Source of the DNA: Bathymodiolus brooksi
Lineage: Eukaryota > Mollusca > Bivalvia > Mytilida > Modiolidae
Direction: 5' to 3'
DNA: 64,000 bases
Assembly (NCBI GenBank): GCA_963680875.1
Contig: OY804579.1
Span: 26,273,804 to 26,337,803 of the forward strand
Shown: one piece after another, positions 58,290-64,000 of the stretch
Layout of the letters: every line of letters begins with the position of its first letter
Position numbering within the stretch: position 1 is the stretch's first letter
Notes under the pieces: model-generated
What the model was told of the DNA's origin: nothing
Seen by the model: only the letters and a program-made list of their open reading frames with translations
The model's database searches: none
Translations under genes and position numbers: made by a program

Positions 58290-61135
58290 ATCTGTAGGCT
58301 GCTGCTGTACACGTTTCTTCAGATAAAGCTATAACCTTGTGTTCGGTATACAAACCACCAAGCACATCATATCATTCTAACTCAACTAAACAAATAGCTG
58401 ATCAGTTACCTACCCCGTTCATTTTCATTGTCGACTTTAATGGACATAAGCCCTTATGGGCTAGTAAAACTACCATTGACAAAGACAGAAACCTTGAAGG
58501 CTTTCTTTCCAATGAGGGATTGTGTATCTTTAACGATGGTACTGATGCATATTTGCATCCAGGGAGTGGCTCTTATTCAGCTATTGATCTTACTGTTACT
58601 GATTCATCTCTTCTTCTAGATTTCTCATGGAAAGTTCATGATGATCTCTGTGGAAGTGATAATTTCCCCATTATTCTAGAAAGCTTAAATTCTACTGTAG
58701 GTGATAAACCTACACGATATAAATTTGACAAAGCTGACTGTCCTCTGTACGAACAGATGTGCTGAGAAAAACTTCAAACGGAAATAATACGAAATGTCAC
58801 GAATCCAATTTTGAAGTGTAGCGAAAGAGAAATAGCAATAGCTTATGAGACTATTCCAAAGACCTCGACAAATCCAAAACAGCCAGGTATACAAATTGCA
58901 AAAAAGGCCGAACGACGGTTTGGAAAACATTCTACATCGGACAACCTCGGCAATTACCGCATCTTTAGTGCATTCGGAAAACAAATCGGTGCACTTCCTA
59001 TACAAATTTTGTTTCTAAATTAAGTTGCCATACACCGAGGAATAAGGTTTGGAATATGGTACTAAGATAAAGGCAAAAATAGTAAAATAAACGTTCATCA
59101 TTTAAAAGATGGACAAGACACTTTAACATCTGAACAAGACATCTCAAATAAATTAGGCCAATATTTAAAAAAAAAAACTCTTCTACCGAAAATTACCATC
59201 CAGAATTTCAAAAAATTTAAAAGCAAAAAGAAAAAACTGGCCCGTTTTCGTTAAATGAATTGAGGAAATAGTAGGACAATGCGCATGATACTGCATGTGG
59301 CCCCAACGATATCCATTACCAGCTTCTCAAACATCTTCCAGAATCGGAATTCCAAACTCTTTTAGATCTAATGCATGACATTTGAGTAACAGGCGACTTG
59401 TCATCAATTTGGAAATTAGCTAATGTCATTCATATTCGAAACCCTGGTAAAGATCATTCCAAACCATCAAATTATCTGCCTATTGCACTAACAATTTGCG
59501 CATGTAAAACCATAGAGAGGATGATAAATGCTCGCCTTGTATGGTTGCTTGAATCCAATGCACTCTTATATAATATAGTGTGGAATCCGTCAAGGTATAA
59601 ACACTTTAGATATCTTCTAAGAATATGAACATTATTGAAAGACAATTACAACTATGTCTAAATAAGATAGAAAAAATGAGCAACGGAGAATGGATTTAAA
59701 TTCTCTACCTCAAAAATTGTAGGCATCCACTTTTGTATTAAAAGAGGGCTCCATCCAGACCCGGGGTTAAAATTATATAATTCCGTTATAAAAAGAGTTC
59801 CAAAAACTAAATTTGTTTATCTCCTTTTTGATAGTAAGCTTACCATTCTACCTCATATTAAAATGCTCAAAAATAGGTGCCTTAAAGAACTTAATATTTT
59901 AAAATGTATCGACTGTGGTGCGGATATTACGGTTTTGTTAAATTCATATTGATCGTTGATTCGATCAAAATTGGATTACGGATGTATCGATTATAGTACC
60001 ACTCGTCCATCTTATGTCAAGTTGCTTGATACAGTTCATCATCAAGGACTACGACATTCACTTGGAGTGTTCAGAACGTCTCCAATTGAGCGTTTGTATG
60101 TTGAGGCAAACGCGCCTTCCCTTGAAAACAGACATATCAAACTTGGTATGCAGTATGCAACGAAATCGAAGGCTTATCCTGCAAATCCTGAATACGACTG
60201 TGCTTTTGATGCTTTCCATGAACGTGATAAACTCATAGTAAAATCACACAGAAAATTCTGATATAAATTTGGATGACATAGAATCTATTGTAATTACTGA
60301 AAACCCTCTATGGTTAAACCCAAATTATATCTATAATTTTGAACTTACAAAGTACAAACAATCTTAAGCAAACTTTAAATTTTGCTGCAATTAGATCCAT
60401 ACCATCAGAATACTCTGTAATATGTACTGATGGTTCTAAGGATGGTGACAGACTAGCGTCGGCAGCTGTTTTCGGACAGCATGTATATTTTCTTCGATTA
60501 ACATTTGTCAGTGCAGACGCTAATCCAATACGTTTTGCCTTGACATTGCCTCTTCTGATAAAAGTAAGTTCATGATCTGTTCATATTCTTTTTCTTGACT
60601 ATTGGCAATTTGGTGTGTGTTGTAAAACTCAAAGCCCTTTCATTTTAAAAATAGTTGAAATTTATAAAAAGCCTTGTTACTATTGGTAGTCATGTCATAT
60701 TCACATGTGTCCATAGTCATATAGGTCTCCATGGGAACACAGTCGTTGACCATGAAGCCAAGGACGCATTGGATGATACTGTATCCGGTTGTTCTGTTCA
60801 TTATGCTGATCTTAAACCTTTCATTATTAAGTATATTTTAAAACGCTTGTACGACAGTGGCACCAGCAAATTTATAACACATTGAACGAAATGCATTCCC
60901 TAGTTGGTAAGACTTCTTGTTCTTAAGGTCGAAATCAGAAAGAACAGGTAATCTTGACCATATGTCATGTAGGTCATAGTGGACTTACTTATAGATATTT
61001 GTAAAATAATGAAGAACGATCGGAATGTATTCCGTGTAATTCCAATTATTCATTGAAACATGTGTTGACTGCGTGGATGTTTCTGACATTTGTTAGACAT
61101 TCTACAACGTCAATACTATATTTAATTTAATTCCA
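58290..61135 (+). mobile_element. LINE with endonuclease, RT and RNase H remnants; RT core deleted
   Basis: EN at 58290-58765 (TLCSVYKPPST, FIVDFNGHKPLWAS, YLHPGSGSYSAIDL, CGSDNFPIILE; the D-F-N and S-D-N/H motifs are visible). RT N-terminal part at 59398-59628 (WKLANVIHIRNPGKDHSKP, PIALTICACKTIERMIN). The thumb region is at 59630-60261 (NIIERQLQLCLNKIEK, LIRSKLDYGC, SIERLYVEANAPSLENRHIK with P for S). The segment between about 59600 and 59632 jumps from RT motif 2 to the thumb, so motifs A, B and C with the YADD box are gone. RNase H at 60410-60800 (ICTDGSKDG, HSHIGLHGNTVVDHEAKDAL). The knuckle remnant at 61020-61065 (CIPCNSNYSLKHVLTAW) has Trp for the last Cys. EN + RT + RNase H fits the I/Nimb-like group. 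Confidence 0.75.
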
Positions 61136-61888
61136 AATGTCGCAGATGACATAATTTTGAAATTTTGAAAACAAATCAATTGATAATTTAAAATATATTT
61201 GAATAATGTACGTTCTAACTATTTTGCCTTTATCCTTTTAATGTTTCTTTTATTTGTACATATAACCCTTTTGTTTTTATTGATGATTACAGTTTTACAG
61301 TGAACTGTATCTGATGTTTGTACAACTAATGGTATATTGTCATTGTAGTCCTCTTTTATGACTGTAACAATATCTTAGTAGTATGATGTTATCTCTACTA
61401 ACCTATTCCAAGATTATTATCCACTCTATTATCGTCTACTGAATTATCTGTCACCTTGAATACAGTTCCTCCTTCGTCGAAATTTGTACTGTTTTTGTTC
61501 CCAGTATCTGAAACAATGAATACAGATTATAATTACATCAGTTGTTTTGTATTACATGTAATCATAGTCATGATAGTTACTGCTTTACACATACAAAGAC
61601 ATGACAAATTAATGAAATTATACAATATTCTGTACATGTACATGTAGTTATGAAATCTAGTTTCCACTATCTGTAGTGAAGTAATATAATCTGATGAAAC
61701 TTTCGTTTTCTTAATCTTTCATTTTGTAGCAACATCATAAAAATGTTTATAGGGATAATGATATGATATTTTGGCAATTTGTCCTACTTTGAAGCATGTT
61801 TATTTTGAAAAAAACCACAGATGTGATATAAACGTCATGGGACAATGATCCAACAACAACATTTCAAAAAGAGAGTACCATACAGTCT
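61136..61888. other. Non-coding spacer
   Basis: No supported feature. The 63-aa plus frame at 61456-61647 has no recognisable content. Confidence 0.4.
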
Positions 61889-62985
61889 TCAACAATCCAC
61901 ACTATATGGTAATGCAAAAACATATATGTATGTACCTTGTAAAGATGGCTGCGAACCGTTACGTCCTGTAATGGTTGCAGATATTGACATAGCCATATCT
62001 TTTTTCTTCTTATCGTCGACATAGGATGCATAACTGCGCATACTACTTTCACTTTGGTGACCAGATACTGCCATAATGTGACGCGCCTCAAAACCAGAAC
62101 GATCCAGAACAGTGATACTTGTTGCTCTAAGGCAATGGTTTGTGTAGACTTTCGATTGACCAGCTTGGCTTGACAATACCTTTACTTTATCTCCTAATGT
62201 GTTTTCCCAACTGGTGACTGCTTATACCATATACTCTCTTTGTCAAATGAAATTTTAGGTCTTTGCAAAAACTCAGGAATATTTTTATGTATTTTAGACA
62301 TGTAGAGAGAGGATGATCTGACTGGACAAAGCATATACTTTGTTTCATACATTCGGCCTCCTTGTGCTTTTGCGTCATCAATTTTGTGATTTTTTTTGGC
62401 AAAATCTGATGATCAATATACATATAATGCACCATCTGTATTCCTACGTACTCCAACATATGTGTGTTTTATGTCTCTCAGGTGTTCTCTTCCTCTATTA
62501 CAAAAATACAGCATGTAATCTAAGAAAACTTTATTTTGCAACCCTGTTGGTGTCTCTAAGTCAAGGGAAGAATACAATTTATGCAGATCGTTATCACTAA
62601 GGGGTTCTTTGGGAACAACTGCCCCTTTCCCAGTTTTTTTTAGCTTTGCACACACTGCGCAGAAAACCTCACTAGCTTTTTTTTAATTCGTTCTCATTAA
62701 CCACATATATTTCACATTTTTTAATAAAGTACTTTTGAATTCCATATATCATAGAAATCATACTCTTTTTACAATATTCTTCTCCCTTTTCACTCCTCAT
62801 TCCAGCGTAAAATTGCTGCAGCAAGATATCTAGTTCTCTTTTGTTCATACCGTCATAGTAATGTCCAGTTTCCGAACAAAATGCATCCAACAATCTCCTG
62901 GCTACATTAATAACCTTTTTTGTATTCTTAGAGATTCTGTCCTCCAACAAGACATCAATGTTTTGTGTTGATGTTTGTGCAAATC
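61889..62985 (-). pseudogene. Crypton/DUF3504-like tyrosine recombinase, three lesions
   Basis: Minus strand, in order: N-terminal core-binding region (62950-62675: ISKNTKKVINVARRLLDAFC, LLQQFYAGMRSEKGEEYCKK); then, after a frameshift in an A8 run near 62680, SEVFCAVCAKLKKTGKG, PLSDNDLHKLYSSLD, and LQNKVFLDYMLYFCNRGREH (first catalytic Arg in the RGREHL segment). A TGA stop lies near 62413. The same frame continues IDDAKAQGGRMYE and KISFDKESIWYK to a second frameshift near 62200. The catalytic C-terminus (62176-61889) has YTNHCLRATSITVLD (H-x-x-R), HIMAVSGHQSESSMRSYASY (H/W position and the nucleophile Tyr). All catalytic positions are visible. Such proteins come from Crypton elements or their domesticated relatives; DIRS-type recombinase is an alternative. 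The start codon is not certain. Confidence 0.75.
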
Positions 62986-63238
62986 TCGAAATTTTTACAT
63001 GTTTTCGCCGTCTGTTTACAATTGATTAATTTCCGGTTTAAATCGGAAATCGTCACCGGGCAAAATAACTCACGCGCGGGATTTTCCAACGTTACATTCC
63101 CTGGTGGGCGTGGCAAGTGAAGCTAGATTAGAAAAAATACAGAAAAATATTGAATTTCTAATATTAAAAGAAATCTAGTTAAACAACATTTTTAAGAAAA
63201 AACTGGTGAAACGTGCTAACCTGGGTCACTGTAATCGA
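62986..63238. other. Non-coding upstream region of the recombinase pseudogene
   Basis: Contains 'ttaatttccggtttaaatcgga' (a short inverted repeat, tccggtttaaatcgga) and a locally GC-richer patch 'gcgcgggattttccaacg' near 63075. No feature can be named. Confidence 0.3.
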
Positions 63239-63583
63239 GCGGCTGTATCGAGAAACAGATACGGTGTTGAAAAAACTGCTGATACTCATAAAATATTGAT
63301 AAATACAATACAATTTTATGTTTGTCTTCAAGAAATATGTTAGACAAAACCATGTGTGAAGTTTTATGACGAAATATCTTCGATTTCTATGTAAATTTAC
63401 GGGTTGAAGTTGCGGCTGTATCGAGAAACAGATACGGTGTTGAAAAAACTGTTGATAGTCATAAAAGATTGAAAAATTCAATAAAATTTTATGTTTGTCT
63501 TCAAGAAATATGATAGATAACGCCATGTGTGAAGTTTTATGACGAAATATCTCCGATTTCGATGTAAATGTACGAGTTGAAGT
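63239..63583. repeat. 173-bp tandem duplication (two copies)
   Basis: 'gcggctgtatcgagaaacag' begins at 63239 and 63412. The two copies match along their full length ('tgtttgtcttcaagaaatat', 'gtgtgaagttttatgacgaa'). The 115-codon minus frame at 63179-63526 is a translation of this repeat and is not called. Confidence 0.9.
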
Positions 63584-64000
63584 GTGGAAACATCCACAGG
63601 TAATTTTAGCGATGTATTTTTATCTTGGACAATAATAATGAGCGTCCTGATTGGATGACCGATTTAAAGCACACTGACTCCGCATGGTAAAAAGATGCAT
63701 GTAAAGGAAATCTATGTTATATGTATTCATTTGTTTGATTCTGGAATATTGTTGATCATTGATTTAAACAAGAACAAAGGGAAAAGGGTGGGGGGTGAAT
63801 TTTATTTGTGAATTTTACAGTTAAATAAATGTTATGTTTCGACAGTTTAAAGGGGAAAATAAAAATTGTTGCAACTAAAGCTTAAATCAGCGTTAAAAAT
63901 TGAACAAATATCAGTGGTTTTGTAAATGAGATTTATCTTAAATAGAAAATCTGAATTTATTATTTATTAATTTATTATTAATGATACAATTTTATATCCC
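63584..64000. other. Non-coding AT-rich end of the window
   Basis: No supported feature. Confidence 0.4.

Overview
The window looks like repeat-rich nuclear DNA from a marine invertebrate, most probably a bivalve or other mollusc. The evidence is AT-rich sequence with no operon structure, tRNA-derived SINEs ending in the 'gaaatattgttgaaagtgg...gttaaac' tail I associate with molluscs, a Polinton/Maverick relic, several non-LTR retrotransposon types, and long satellite and minisatellite arrays. I found no credible intact host protein-coding gene and no intact tRNA or rRNA gene. Almost every recognisable coding stretch belongs to a decayed mobile element.

Region by region. 1-3155: a broken Polinton, with protein-primed DNA polymerase B on the minus strand and packaging ATPase, C2H2 protein and integrase on the plus strand. 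3152-5254: two alternating minisatellites (39 and 40 bp) that start inside the integrase tail. 6204-7645: a LINE C-terminal fragment fused to a SINE. 7695-10990: a decayed LINE (EN, RT, zinc knuckle). 12215-12815: an eroded tandem repeat. 13330-14521: a minus-strand Penelope-like RT relic. 14968-27396: a 31-bp satellite, interrupted by TTCG/CGAA arrays around an AT-rich core and containing higher-order duplications. 27463-28495: a non-autonomous DNA transposon with TTA target duplication. 29690-31296: a pseudogene of an unnamed family that I believe is multicopy in marine invertebrates.

33728-47618 is built from nested tandem segmental duplications (two about 5 kb copies, then two shorter ones) carrying SINEs, ACGT-rich foldback elements and arrays, and insertions present in only one copy. 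48137-51772 is a TTAA-flanked element with 26-bp perfect inverted ends. 52254-55913 is a nearly complete CR1-like LINE on the minus strand whose first ORF has a signal-peptide-like start, a 2A-like motif and a PHD finger. 58290-61135 is a LINE with EN, RT and RNase H whose RT core is deleted. 61889-62985 is a Crypton/DUF3504-like tyrosine recombinase pseudogene.

The parts do not form one pathway. The window is a heterochromatin-like mosaic in which transposon insertion, tandem duplication and satellite expansion are layered, and duplicated copies give natural 'empty sites' for several insertions. Family assignments rest on motif recognition only. No database search was run.
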